A DNA stretch of 64,000 bases from positions 75,199,912 to 75,263,911 of the forward strand of contig OZ026518.1 in assembly GCA_964019695.1 (NCBI GenBank), read 5' to 3'. Source of the DNA: Loripinus fragilis (Eukaryota; Mollusca; Bivalvia; Lucinida; Lucinidae). The notes beneath the pieces were generated by a model, which searched no databases, had not been told where the DNA came from, and saw only the letters and a program-made list of their open reading frames with translations. Position 1 is the first letter of the stretch. Each line of letters begins with the position of its first letter. Position numbers and translations under genes: made by a program. Positions 44,580 through 55,430 of the stretch are shown here, in pieces.

Positions 44580-44928
44580 TACTGATGTAGTTATAATCAT
44601 ATATAGGTAATACTAGCATATGTAATGTTTACCATTCTATTTTGCACATGAACGATGGTGTCAGCAGAAAATAATTTACTTGGTTGATAATGATTGTACT
44701 GCTAAGTATTTTTTTGGTTTTAATCTTGGGAGAAATTATTGGAAGATAGCCAACCTTTCCACAAATGGATTACCTCCATTCAGTATAAAATACAACAAGG
44801 GAGCTAACTAAAAAAAGTCAGGGGAGAGCACAATTGCTTAAGTTTTACCGATACTTTTTTCTGACAAGAGCCATAGCATCATAATTATACCTTACAAAAA
44901 AGGTTTCTGTTCAGAAATGATATGTTTG

Positions 44929-45346
44929 CAGGGGTGTGGAAATAGTAAAATTTTCTGCTTATCCAGGGACAAGGAAATGGCCATAATGTACTTGTCCAAA
45001 GAAAATTTTACTTGTCCGATAGTACAGATTACCTTATACCTCTCTGTGCTTAAACAATTTACACTTTCGAAAACAGTATGAAACCATGCAGATATCAACT
45101 CTCTTGTAAACAGTGTAGATCCAGATCAGCTGGCTTCTATTTAGAAGCCAGCTGATCAGGATACACACTGTTTTCAATACAACATGTGAGCTCATAATAA
45201 TTAATCGAAATATGAAATACAAAATTTTAGCAACTTTATACAAATTTTGCACTTGTCCAAGGACAAGTAAATTGAAATTTTCAACTTGTCCTGAGTGAAA
45301 TGGGACCAGGTCGGACAAGTTGGGCATGGTATTTCCACAGCCATGG
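44929..45346. mobile_element. hAT-like MITE (GTGTGGAAAT ends)
   Basis: It starts CAGGGGTGTGGAAATA and ends TATTTCCACAGCCATG, an imperfect inverted pair. Subterminal ACTTGTCC / GGACAAGT repeats occur on both sides. The centre holds the GCTGGCTTC-TATTTA-GAAGCCAGC palindrome flanked by AACAGTGTAGATCC / ACACTGTTTT. ORFs across it are spurious. Confidence 0.6.
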
Positions 45347-46213
45347 TTTGAGATATCTGAGAAGGCGGAGAAAAGCACTTTATGTGTAGCATGCGTTACT
45401 CTGTCTTGAGTGCTAATATTGGCCTCACAATCTTCGGTGCTGCCTTGCTACTGTTGGCATTTGCGACATGTGCGGATCCTTTTGCATGCCTTGTAATGTC
45501 TGGTGAATGATGCTTTCAGATGGAAGAATTGCACAGTTACACCCTTAGAGAGAACATAATGCAAACTTCTCCCCCTTCTCAATATGCTTGATAGAAAGTC
45601 AGCTTGAATGACACTTCTATTTTTTCTTTTTGGCGGACGGCGATGTAGCGATCTTTTCAACATCTTTAAAGTTATGAATTCAGATTGCTAATGACTATTA
45701 TTATTGCCTATATACAATAAGCAAAGATGCTATGCGTACCTCCTTCTGTTTATTTCAAGCAATGTATGACACCATGACTATTATAGTTTATACCTGTCAT
45801 TCTGACCGTGAACCGTAGCAGCTGTTAAAAGTGTGTGCAGATCGCAGTAGGTTAGCAGCCAGTGTCCAGGTTTGACTCTCTACCAAATTGTGTGGTGGAT
45901 AATTGAGGTGTTAATATTGACAATTAAGATATACATAGATGACCGTTAAGTGACACTAGTCAATGACTTTTAGCCAGAGGTGACGTTTCAAAGCAAGACA
46001 AAAAATTTCATAAATGATTTTATTTTTGCCACTTGTTGTCGCCAAATAAATATTTTTTGCCCCAAAGTTATTATTTCTTTGCATTTGGTGACAATGGCGA
46101 CCAATAGCGCAAACTCTGAGATGCTGAAAATTTCAACGCAGATTTATGAACAGTTTTAAAGATATTGCAAGTTATAAATTCACCAAAATACGTTGAAAAA
46201 AATAGAGAATTAC

Positions 46214-46321
46214 CTGTGTATTCTGCGAGTAAGTAAAGCACCCCTAGGTCGAGATCGGGATGTGATTTATCACTGTTTAATATAATAGCAGCGCTCAAAA
46301 ATCCCCCAATCCAAGAGCGGT
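46214..46321 (-). CDS. Unassigned candidate exon (phase 1-1)
   Basis: On the - strand, TTTCCTTTGCCAG precedes a 108-nt open segment, followed by GTAATTCT. It reads RSWIGGFLSAAIILNSDKSH, then PDLDLGVLYLLAEYTG. Acceptor, donor and a symmetric phase make it exon-like, but I do not recognise the protein and no partner exon was found. It could be a stray exon, part of a pseudogene, or chance. Confidence 0.3.
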
Positions 46322-46341
46322 CTGGCAAAGGAAACCATCAA

Positions 46342-48113
46342 GTGTGGAAGGGGAGTACTCACCCCTTCCACAGAGTACAGGACTCAAATGGCATTGCTCC
46401 TCTAAAGAAGGATGGTCAAACTCTTTTAACGGAAGTAGGAAAAGCAAATGCCTTAAATGACCAGTTTCAGTCAGTGTTTAGCCCCAAAACCCCCATAAGT
46501 TTAAAGTCCCTTGCCCAGAAGTCATTGCAAGATTTGCATGACTCTGGTGCCAACCTACCATTCCAGCCCAGCCCCCATCCAAAAATGCCTGACATAAGCA
46601 TAGCTGCTGAAGGCATCGACAAGCTGCTTAAAGGCTTGAGCCCACACAAGGCTGCAGGACCTGACAAATTCAAACCCATTGTTCTTCAAACATTGCATAA
46701 GGAATTAGCACCCATCCTGCAGCTTATTTTCCAGAGATCAATAGATACTGGAAAGATACCAGACATTTGGAAAGAAGCAAATGTTTCCCCTATTTACAAG
46801 AAAGGCGAAAAATCTGACCCATCCAACTACAGGCCAATCTCACTGACTTGTGTCCTGTGCAAAATTCTGGAGCATATTGTTGCTTCTAGCCTGGTTAAAC
46901 ACTTCACTGAACTGGACATATTTTAAGAAATGCAGCATGGCTTCCGAGAAAAGAGATCCTGTGAGACGCAACTTATAATGTTAATCGATGAACTAGCCAA
47001 AAATATGCAGATGGGCAAACAGACTGATCTTATTCTTTTGGACTTTAGTAAAGCTTTTGATAAAGTTGCCCATGAAAAACTCCTTCTAAAACTTCACCAT
47101 TATGGCATCAGAGGAGACACTCTAAAATGGATTAAGGACTTTTTGGATAATCGAAAACAGGCCGTGGTAATCAATGGAATTAACTCAGAAAAAATCCCAG
47201 TCTCCTCTGGCGTCCCACAGGGCTCTGTTCTCGGTCCAATCCTCTTCCTTGCATACATAAATGACCTGCCTGAGCAGGTCAAATCCAGAGTCAGACTTTT
47301 CGCAGACGACACTGCCTTATACCTCGCAATCAGCTCAACCACAGAAAGCGAGGTCCTACAAACAGACCTAGCAAGTCTCGAACAATGGGAAAAGATGTGG
47401 GATATGCAATTTAACCCCTCTAAATGTCAGGTCCTTCAAATCACAAAAAAGGCAAAACCCCTCAACACCAAGTACATTCTACATAATGTAGAGCTGGAAA
47501 GTGTCCCAGCAGCAAAGTACTTAGGGGTCACCATTGCGGACGACCTCTCATGGTCCAAACATATTGACATCACCACAAAAAAGGCAAACCAAACTCTTGG
47601 TTTCCTTAAAAGAAATATCCGGGTCCATAATAAGGACCTTAAATCAGTAGCATACAAAACTCTTGTAAGGCCTCAGTTGGAGTATGCTTCAACAGTATGG
47701 TATCCCCACACCACATCAGATATAAATAAAGTGGAAGCAGTCCAAAGTGGGTTGCAAGGTGGGCTACAAGAGATTATAGATACACCTCTAGTGTCACTGC
47801 TATGTTGAAGGACCTAAACTGGCGCCCCTTAGACCAACGTCGGATTGATAGCCGACTCGTGATGATGTATAAGGTCACATATGACCTTGTAGCTATCCCT
47901 GCATCAGACTACCTTGTTCGAAACACCAGAACATCACGACACATACATCCTTTAGCATACAGACAGATCCAGACTCTCAAAGACTATTACAGGTTCACAT
48001 TTTTCCCTAGAACAATTATCCACTGGAACGCCCTCCCTGTCAACATACCGACCCTTCCCACCCTGGCACAGTTTAGCGGTGCTGTCTGCCAGGTAATTCA
48101 TGTGTCCCCCTGA
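46342..48113 (+). pseudogene. LINE reverse transcriptase, decayed (one stop, one frameshift)
   Basis: Group: Jockey/CR1/L2-like non-LTR RT by its motifs. Visible are KKGEKSDPSNYRPISL, motif A LILLDFSKAFDKVAHEKLL, motif B SSGVPQGSVLGPILFLAYIN, the catalytic LFADDTALY, the KYLGVTIADDLSW thumb, and a C-terminal MLKDLNWRPLDQRRIDSRL region typical of such elements. An in-frame TAA at 46924-46926 interrupts the first third. The frame shifts around 47750, after EAVQSG, so the C-terminal part (from about 47760) is read in another frame. The N-terminal endonuclease is absent. The RT palm residues are otherwise intact, which suggests fairly recent insertion. It cannot encode a full protein. Confidence 0.85.
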
Positions 48114-48296
48114 ATACCAGCTTCTGTTTTATCTTTTACCTATACTAACACTCCTTCTCGCACTGTACAAACTCATCTCACCACCTTTTCTATCACTTTA
48201 TTTCAACTAACCCCCTCAGCACTTGGTATTCCGGAATACCCGTCTGACGTCCCCCTCGGGGGTTAAGATGTATCGGAAGATAGATAGATAGATAGA
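46346..48296 (+). mobile_element. 5'-truncated non-LTR retrotransposon (LINE)
   Basis: It contains the reverse transcriptase and the C-terminal region, then a short 3' UTR with the hairpin CCCCCTCGGGGG and a (GATA)n tail (48279-48296). The endonuclease part is missing. At the left edge a palindrome TGTGGAAGGGG-AGTACTCA-CCCCTTCCACA (46343-46372) marks the junction. Confidence 0.85.
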
Positions 48297-48331
48297 GTAA
48301 CACTTGATGGTTTCCTCTGCCAGACTGCTTT

Positions 48332-48894
48332 GAAATACACAGTGAGGACCTGATTATCGTGCATTTAGAGAAGAAAGAGAAACTATCACATACGATTTGG
48401 GCATGTCATTGTGTTTTGGAGTGCTCAGAGTTAGTAAAGTTCTGCATTTCGCAGCTCCTTCTAGCTCGATCTTGAAAAAATGGGACAGAAGAAGCGCAAT
48501 GCGGTTTCATAAAAAAATACCTGTAAATATACCTGTTATCTGTTGAAAAAACAATCTATTCTCCTCTCGATTGTCAACTCGAACAAACTTGTTTATAAAC
48601 CGGAAATTGCAGGTGGTTGAAGGGCGAGCACTCCAAATGGCAGATTTTTTCGGGGAGGGAACAATTTTATTCAAATGACATTCTAATTGCTTTATATTTT
48701 CTCCATCATTTCCAGTTACATAGAGTAATATGAGTTTTGTTCATATATATGATATGTATAGAGATAATTATCTTGCGTATAGCCGCTGAAAAACATTTAT
48801 TTTTCAATAAATAGTGTCCGATTCCCTCCCCTGTAAACCGAAATATTTATCCTAACGACAAACGTTGCTATATTGGATCCCGGCCGCTTTAACA
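48332..48894. other. AT-rich stretch with no supported gene
   Basis: A short open run after 48313 (FPLPDCFEIHSEDLIIVHLE onward, ~50 codons) ends at TGA near 48474. It begins in the inverted repeat next to the LINE. No similarity was recognised and no splice structure is convincing. Confidence 0.4.
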
Positions 48895-49637
48895 AGAAGT
48901 ATCTTTTGCAAAACGCAGTGTCTCGGGGTCCGGTACCCGACTCCTAGACTACGAGGCTAGGGATCCGGTACCGGACTCCGAGCCACGCCTGTGAGGACTG
49001 TCTCGGAGTCCGGTAGTGTGTGATATGGCTTCTGATAAGTCTAGGGATACGGGTCCGTATCTACACGTATACCATATGTACTAAAAGTTATTTTACCAAC
49101 AGTAACACGTTTATACTCTCCGACTTTAAAAAAACAATTGTCTTATGTGTTGAAGTTTTCACTTTGCATCGTGACCGTCCGCCATCTTTGATCCTCGAAG
49201 GGAAGCTTTTATGTATTACATTTTCAAACAAGTATAAACAAAAGGTAAAAGATTTTTAACGGACAATAGTAAAAAAAATAACTATATAATTTCGCATACT
49301 TTATTCTTATTAGTTTTTTTTCTGATCCTTATTTTTCAATTTCAAAAGCCATGAATAAAGGTAATTAATGTCAGGGGGAACTTACTATCGCATCAGTGAA
49401 TTTGCGCGGGGTTTGCGGTTCTTTAATTGATGTTTTTCTCAGTGTTTTTATTACGTTTCATTAAAAAAAACATTTCATAATAATTGTTATCTGTCTATTT
49501 GATTATTGTCCGTAAGGTTAATGCCAATTTGCACTTTCATTGAAGTAAGCAAACGGCGATTACAGGTGCATTGTTTAATTGCTTTCATACCCTCTAATTG
49601 GTCACCGACAAGGATAATCCTAAAGGTGCAGTACGAA

Positions 49638-50645
49638 ACAGCTATATATGATCCCCTGAAAAATTACAAAGCTACCAAGCAATGTTGAGCCATCATTGGT
49701 ACGCCAGTGAAACGCCATTGAAATGGCGTTTCGCTGTCGGGACGATGATGGCCCGCATCGGCCCGATTTTAGTTCTATTTGATCCCCTTATCAGCTATAT
49801 AAAGAAAAAAATTGGACCCCCTCGGAAAAAAACTTTCTTGATCCGCGCATGGTATTTATAACCTGCAAGCACAGACCAGACGCCACAGACCATAAGCGTA
49901 AATGTTTATTAGTTTCACATATTGTGTAGGTACTGAAAAGAACCGCCTCATTGATACGTTCTTTTGAGCACAAACAATTTATGCATGCTGGGGGCTTTTT
50001 GTGTCTGTCTGTCGTCTATTCCATAGCCTCCTCTTCCAGCTCATTTAGGATAGGGTGCAAGGCCGATGGTGGTCCAAAGGTATTTACAATACATCAGCTA
50101 AAACGCGGGCCGTTTTGGCCCGATACAACATGCATGGGCCGATGGTGGCCTGATGTAGCTTTCTGGCACGGGAAGTTATTCTCAGCAAAACAGCTATATA
50201 TGATCTCCTGAAAAATTACAAAGCTACTAAGCAATGTTGAGCCATCATTGGTATGCCAGTGAAACGCCATTGAAATGGCGTTTCGCTGTCGGGACGATGA
50301 TGGCCCGCATCGGTCCGATTTTAGTGATATTTGATCCCCTTATCAACTAGATAAGATATTTGATCACCTTATCAACTATGTACAGAAAAAAAATTGGACC
50401 CCATCGGAAAAAAAACTTTCTTGATCCGCGCATGGAAATTATAACCCGCAAGCACAGACCAGACGCCACAGATCGTAAGTGAAAATGTTTATTAGCTACA
50501 CATATTGTGTAGGTACTGAAAAGAACCACCTCATTGATACGTTCTTTTGAGCACCAACAATTTATGCAAGCTGCGGGCTTTTTGTGACTGTCTGTCGTCT
50601 ATTCCATTGCCTTCTCTTCCAGCACATTTAGGATAGGATGCAAGG
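49638..50645. repeat. Tandem direct duplication (~430 bp, offset ~552 bp)
   Basis: AGCTATATATGATCCCCTGA, then AAAATTACAAAGCTACC begins copy 1 (49639); AGCTATATATGATCTCCTGA begins copy 2 (50191). Both include the hairpin AACGCCATT-GAA-ATGGCGTTT and GGACGATGATGGCCCGCATC. Both end in GGATAGG-TGCAAGGC. Confidence 0.8.
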
Positions 50646-50790
50646 CACACATCACAGTCAGGGCATAGGGAAGATCTGTGTGGTTACGTTTATTCCATCT
50701 GACGCAAAGTCTTCTTATAAAGCTATGTCCGAAGATGCCACAGTAAGGTCCACTGCCATTGTCCCAGTAGTTAGTCTCTTTGAAAGCCAT
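50599..50790 (-). pseudogene. Internally deleted SGNH-hydrolase-like ORF of a mobile element
   Basis: The - strand frame MAFKETNYWDNGSGPYCGIF, then GHSFIRRLCVRWNKR ends in ALHPILNVLEEKAME and stop. GHSF(I/V)RRL is the block-I motif (catalytic Ser) of SGNH-like proteins found in some animal mobile elements (knowledge from memory). At 63 codons it lacks the later blocks, so an internal deletion is inferred. The duplicate at ~50009-50063 keeps only the C-terminal ALHPILNELEEEAME and stop. Confidence 0.4.
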
Positions 50791-51559
50791 AGTTGAATAA
50801 TGAATCTACACTGTAGATTATTTTGTTAAGTACAGGTGAGCTTATTTGACACTGCTCGCTCATCTCACTCATCAGCTGCCAACGAGTAGATAATTGGTTT
50901 GTTTAATTGAAGATGTGAGATAATTGCTGGTGAGAAGATCATTGATTTGTTACAGGTGAATAATTTCCTTTAATCATGGTATGTTTAAAAAATCAAGAAT
51001 AAGAAAAAAATATATGCATAGAATAATGTTCTTTCTAACTTTACCGCTATATACCGCTTTATCGATTTTTTTTATACCTTTTGTATAAGCTTATACTTGT
51101 TTGACAGTAAATAAGATTAGCTTCCCTTTGATGATCAAAGATGGTGGACTGAACCAAGTGAAATTAACAACGCGAGTTTTGTTGGTTATATAGTCACTAC
51201 ATAAATTGTGCAGGTACGGACCCGTCTCCCTAGACTTGTCAGAAATTGTTTTAGCAAACTACCAGACCACGTGCATGTACGGACCCGTATCCCTAGGCTT
51301 GTCAGTAGTTGTTTTACAATATACCGGACCCCGAGACATTCCTCATAGGCGCGGCTCGGGGTCCGGCACCGGACCCCTAGAATGAGTGTCTAGGGGTCCG
51401 GTACCGGATCCCTAGCCTTGTTGTCTAGGAGTCGGGTACCGGACCCCGAGACACTGCGTTTGCAAAAGGCGTATGTCAGATGTATTGGATCTGTGTACCT
51501 GTATGATTATTTTCAGACTGATGCAAAATACCTATGTGATACCACCCATATGGTTTAAA

Positions 51560-51890
51560 AGGCATGCGCGGATCGAGGAATTTTCGTCCGGGGGGGGGGG
51601 GGGGGGGGGGGGTCCAGGTCAATCTGACAAAAAAAAAGCTCTTTTTTTGTTTTTAGTCCTCAGCTTATTTTTACTGCAGTCAAGTGGTTAATTTAAAAAA
51701 AAACTACCATTTTTCAAGGTTACGGAGGGGGTCCAACATTTTCCAGGGGGGGGGTCCAACTTTTTACAGGAGGGGGAGGGGGGTCCAATTGCTTATTCCC
51801 TATAGAACCCCATATAACTTGTGACTTTCCAGGGGGGGGGGGGGTCGGGACCCCCTGTCCCCCTCTGGATCCGCACTTGAAAGGCAACAC
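51560..51890. repeat. G-rich inverted-end repeat (GCGGATC...GATCCGC)
   Basis: It begins CATGCGCGGATCGAGGAATT and ends CCCTCTGGATCCGCACTTGA. Between are a ~23-base G run (51591-51613) and several shorter G runs next to GGTCCAA motifs. Related GATCCGCGCATGG ends lie at ~49840 and ~50430. Assembly length of the G runs is uncertain. Confidence 0.6.
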
Positions 51891-51917
51891 AGAACAGATA
51901 AGAAAAGAAAAAAAACT

Positions 51918-52115
51918 AGACGATCTGAAAGGCTCACCTGGGTCTGATACTTTTAAAAAAATGTTTGACCAGGTCATGGTCAATTTCTTATTATTTCAAC
52001 AAATTTTCAAGGTCAAATATTCAAACAAGATATACAGACCAACAGCCTAATGCTACAAACCAAGTTCCAAGGCCATTGGCCTTTAGGTTCAAGAAAATAT
52101 TTGAAGTCTTTTAAC
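51918..52115 (+). mobile_element. Truncated pearl/Helitron-like element
   Basis: It starts ACTAGACGATCTGAAAGGC, then TCACCTGGGTCTGAT, like the left end of the 21698-23249 element. The interior has GGTCATGGTCAA and CCAAGGCCATTGGCCTTTAG, then stops before any hairpin end. Confidence 0.55.
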
Positions 52116-52117
52116 CC

Positions 52118-52215
52118 CTTTAATTATCTTTATCTCTTTTTTATATCTTGATTAATATGTTCTAGGAGATGATGCATGGATAAGTTAGTGTTTCTTTAAT
52201 GTAAACCAAACATCT
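52118..52215 (+). repeat. Fragment of the Penelope-like 3' UTR
   Basis: TTTTATATCTTGATTAATAT, GTTCTAGGAGATGATGCATG and AACCAAACATCTAT match 55032-55113 and 58266-58341. Confidence 0.65.
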
Positions 52216-52289
52216 ATAATTTTTACCCCCCCCCCCCCCCACAAATTTCGCCTTGATATTGTATATTCTTTGATGATTCAAATTTCACG

Positions 52290-52880
52290 ACTGCTACACA
52301 CTTCCGGTTTCAATGTGATAGTTTAAAAATCAGTTTGACAGCATTTTGTATTTTTTTTTCATTTCCTAAAGGAGAACGGTGACGTCTAGTGATAATGAAT
52401 AATCGCTGAAAAATTCAATGCTGTGTGGCTGATAATAAAATGTACAGAGCAGTGCAAATTTTGTATGTAAATTGCATGCTTAAAGCTGAATTTCTATGGT
52501 TATGCTGCTGATAGTGTTTGTCATCATGTTATTATGTGGAAAAAACGAAGAGTCTTATTGAAATAAAACTTTTAAGGTTTATTCTTCTTAAATCACGACA
52601 GTCAGTAACGTCTTCAAACATGATAACGTCTATGTGGAATAGTCTATATCATAGAAAAAGTGTGACCTTTTGATATGAGGGTACCTTTACTCTAACTTCG
52701 TCTGTGCAAGGCGTACACGTCATTTATAAATAAAATAACTTAAAGAGTCTTGGCAAATTGTTGGCTTATTTATAAAAGCATGAATTTTGTATGCCCTATT
52801 TTTATTTTCTGAACTAGCGCAAAACTTTACGGTGGCCGATTAGAACTTGGTTTCAGTATAGTCTCAAATGGAAAATGACA
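52290..52880 (+). repeat. Segmental duplication, copy 1
   Basis: Matches 54530-54985 and 55430-55610: GACGTCTAGTGATAATGAAT, AATCGCTGAAAAATTC, TGTAAATTGCATGC, CACGACAGTCAGTAACGTC, GTGCAAGG..., CTAGCGCAAAACTTTACGG. Similarity is roughly 75-80 percent by eye. No exon was recognised in either copy. Confidence 0.75.
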
Positions 52881-53162
52881 AAAATCCGCTTAGTTAGCAT
52901 TATTGGCCAGTTCATGAGATAATGATACATGCATATGGATTACACATAAAATAAGTTCTAAAACATGCATGTGCAACTATCTAGTGGGACTTTAGATGAT
53001 CCTTACTCTACGTCCTTCTTGTATCTGAGCTGCAAAATTTGCTTTTGTATTACTTTGCATGTGTGCATGCTCATCTGAGCATTCATAAATTGGCTTGTGA
53101 TTTATTGATTGATTGATTTACAATATTTATCTATTACTATCAATATAAGAATTAATATGCTT

Positions 53163-53300
53163 GCTTCGTGCAGTGGTTCAGTGGTGCTCGACTTGAGATC
53201 AATAGGTTCTTTGTTTGTACCTAACGAAGTGAATGTGTCGTGTACTTGATTAAGATACTTATCCTGGCACCAAACTTATTGGTTCAGATTCAGCCAAGCT
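53163..53300 (+). mobile_element. SINE family 1, degenerate
   Basis: GCAGTGGTTCAGTGGTGCTC, then GACTTGAGATCAATAGG is a mutated A/B-box head; GTGTCGTGTACTTGATTAAG matches the body. Strongly diverged. Confidence 0.55.
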
Positions 53301-53467
53301 GGCCTCTAGGTTATTTTGTTCATGCTCAACAATTGTTGACATTTTAACATTCATGAGCATGATAAATACAACTCTGAGAGTTTTAAAGCAAGAAACAAAT
53401 CAATACATGTAAATTACAGTTTACATTCAGGCTCAGTTGAGTTAACCATGAAAAACAACCTCGGGAT
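53300..53467. mobile_element. CATGCTCAACTGAGC-family MITE, copy 3 (shortened)
   Basis: CTGGCCTCTAGGTTATT, CATGCTCAACAATTGTTG, ATGAGCATGATAAATAC and CTCAGTTGAGTTAACCATG are present; one arm is internally deleted. Confidence 0.65.
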
Positions 53468-54756
53468 GGCGTCATTTTGAGTTGACGACCCCTCTACCCA
53501 ATGATGAATGAACCAGTTACTGGCATATGCGTTTAAATAATTTGAGCGGACAACCAGAGATATCAAGTGTGTAGCAGTACAGTACGAACTTGCATCTACT
53601 TCCAACCTTTCAGTGTGCGAGCGGCGATGAATCTCGCTGAACTGTCCAGATGTACAGATGTGTCTGAGCATTCACTCATCTGAAACATTTCGTCAGCTGG
53701 CCCAGTTACTCCCCGGGGTTACTCCATGGTTTAAGAGATCTTAAGGGGCTGGAAACTGAATTTAATTTAATCTTCACGGCCATTGATTTGTAAAGAGATG
53801 CCACTGCGAATCACCTAGATATACAATTGATCGATGCCCAGCCAGGTCTTGCATATTTAACCTAAATATGTTCGTTCAACCGCACAAAGTAGTTAACTTT
53901 CATTCATTGATAAATTGTATGCATGGTATTTTTATAATTAGATTTATTGAGGGCGGTTAATATACTAGGCTTATCAATAAAGGTAGGAGTTTTGCCTTAA
54001 CGGTTTTTTCTTCTTTCCTTCTATTTCCTGGTATTGCACCGACTATAACTACAGCTGTACATATGTACACACTCTGAAAAAAATTCTAACTGGTCACTTT
54101 TCAAACTCATTTTTTCTGACCAAGCGCTAATAACATTGAAATTATTTTTTGCCTAAATATGTATAGATATAAAATGGGCAAAGCTTAGCGGTCTTTCAGA
54201 AAAGTCGTCTTTCAATGCACAGTTTTATGGGTTAAAATGCAAAATCTGCTTTTTTGAAGAAAAATTGTTTTGAGTGTAGTTTTTATCAAATTTAAGTACA
54301 GTTGGTCATAAACTGGTCTAGCTGACTTCAACAAACAGCAAATACTTGAATTTTTTATTCAAGTATATTTTTACGCATTTTTTAAAATCTCATTTTTTGA
54401 GATTTTTGAAATTCATCTGTAGCTCATGCTAAAATTGTTGAATGCAATTTATTTTATCTGAACATGATAGGCCAAGCAGAATAGAATATGATGTGTCCAT
54501 TTTGTGATGACAAACGGTTCACTGCTGCTGCGCACATCCGGATTTAATGTAAAACTTAAGATAATCATTTTGACGGCACTTTGCATTTTTTTTTCGATTT
54601 CCAAACAAGAACAATGACGTCTAGTAGTAATGAATAATCGCTGAAATTTTCAATGCCGTGTCGCAGATAATAAGGCGTACAGAACAGTGCGAATTTCCAA
54701 TGTAAATTGCATGCATAAAGCTGAATTTTTATGATTTTCTGCTGGTAGTGTTTATC

Positions 54757-54822
54757 TTCATGCAGTGACCTATATAAGAAAAATGAAGTTTCTAGTCACT
54801 CTTATATAGGTCACTGCTTCAT
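54757..54822. mobile_element. 56-bp insertion with perfect 17-bp TIRs and TTCAT target duplication
   Basis: GCAGTGACCTATATAAG (54762-54778) and CTTATATAGGTCACTGC (54801-54817) are exact reverse complements. TTCAT flanks both sides (54757-54761 and 54818-54822). Copy 1 of the segmental duplication (~52520) lacks it and so supplies an empty site. Confidence 0.85.
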
Positions 54823-54984
54823 ATTATTACGTAAAAGATACGGTGAGTCTGAGTGAAGCAAATTATTTGAAGCACGTTCGTCTTAAATCACGGCAGTCAG
54901 TAACATCTTCCAAAAAATGCAAATGGAAAGGTCTCTGTGAAATATTTAATATTGTAGAAAAAATTTGACTTTTTTAAATCTTTT

Positions 54985-55430
54985 GCTCCGGTACTCAGTT
55001 TTATTTACTGTTGAGTCCTTATCTTTGCTTTATTACCTTTTTATATCTTGATTTATATGTTCTAGGAGATGATGCATTGATAAGTTAGGGGTCTTTCATG
55101 CAAACCAAACATCTATGTGTCTTGATCCACATCTGAACTAAGGGTGAGGTTGGTGCACCGTTAAACCAGTTTAAGCCCTCCAGTAAAATAGTTTTACTGA
55201 CCCTTCCAAGGCGGTCGCTCTTTTGTGGATCATTTATGTTATTTCTGTCTTGTTTTGTTATGCTTTCATGCACGTCTGTTTGTTGATGCTTGTGGTCACC
55301 TGCTGGGAAAGGGCTGACCTCTAGGCCCTCGTTTGTGATGTCTTATTGTGACGTTGTCAATGTCCCATTGGTATCCTGGGTCAGGTGTGGTGCCTGGTTG
55401 TATCGATTCCTCATCTTTGCCCTCTTTCTT
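54985..55430 (+). mobile_element. 5'-truncated Penelope-like copy (3' UTR only)
   Basis: CTTTTGCTCCGGTACTCAG through TTGTATCGATTCCTCATCTT matches the 3' UTR at 58207-58640 almost throughout, including GGTTTAAGCCCTCCAGTAAA and GGGAAAGGGCTGACCTCT. It is inserted in copy 2 of the segmental duplication. Confidence 0.75.

Larger units (their letters stand above)
46316..48331. repeat. Inverted ~30-bp repeat flanking the LINE
   Basis: The reverse complement of 46316-46345 reads ACACTTGATGGTTTCCTTTG, then CCAGACCGC. At 48299-48331 the + strand reads ACACTTGATGGTTTCCTCTG, then CCAGACTGC. The two lie just outside the LINE fragment in opposite orientation. Confidence 0.75.
48895..51480. mobile_element. 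2.6-kb unit bounded by ~300-bp GC-rich inverted repeats
   Basis: The left arm (~48895-49213) has ACGCAGTGTCTCGGGGTCCG, then GTACCCGACTCCTAGAC, later GGATACGGGTCCGTATC and CCATCTTTGATCCTCGAAGG. The right arm (~51110-51480) carries these in reverse complement. Each arm is a cluster of GGTCCGGTACCGGACC-type self-complementary modules. Inside are two direct ~430-bp duplicates and an SGNH-like ORF remnant. It may be a tyrosine-recombinase (DIRS/Ngaro/Crypton-like) or other large element; no recombinase is visible. Confidence 0.55.

Noticed and set aside
44892..45392. Overlapping - strand ORFs of 63-114 residues
   Set aside because: All three frames are open across the hAT-like MITE, with peptides derived from its ACTTGTCC repeats.
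45448..45663. A 71-residue basic - strand ORF with Cys and His residues
   Set aside because: Spacing does not fit a known zinc finger, and no splice context or similarity was recognised.
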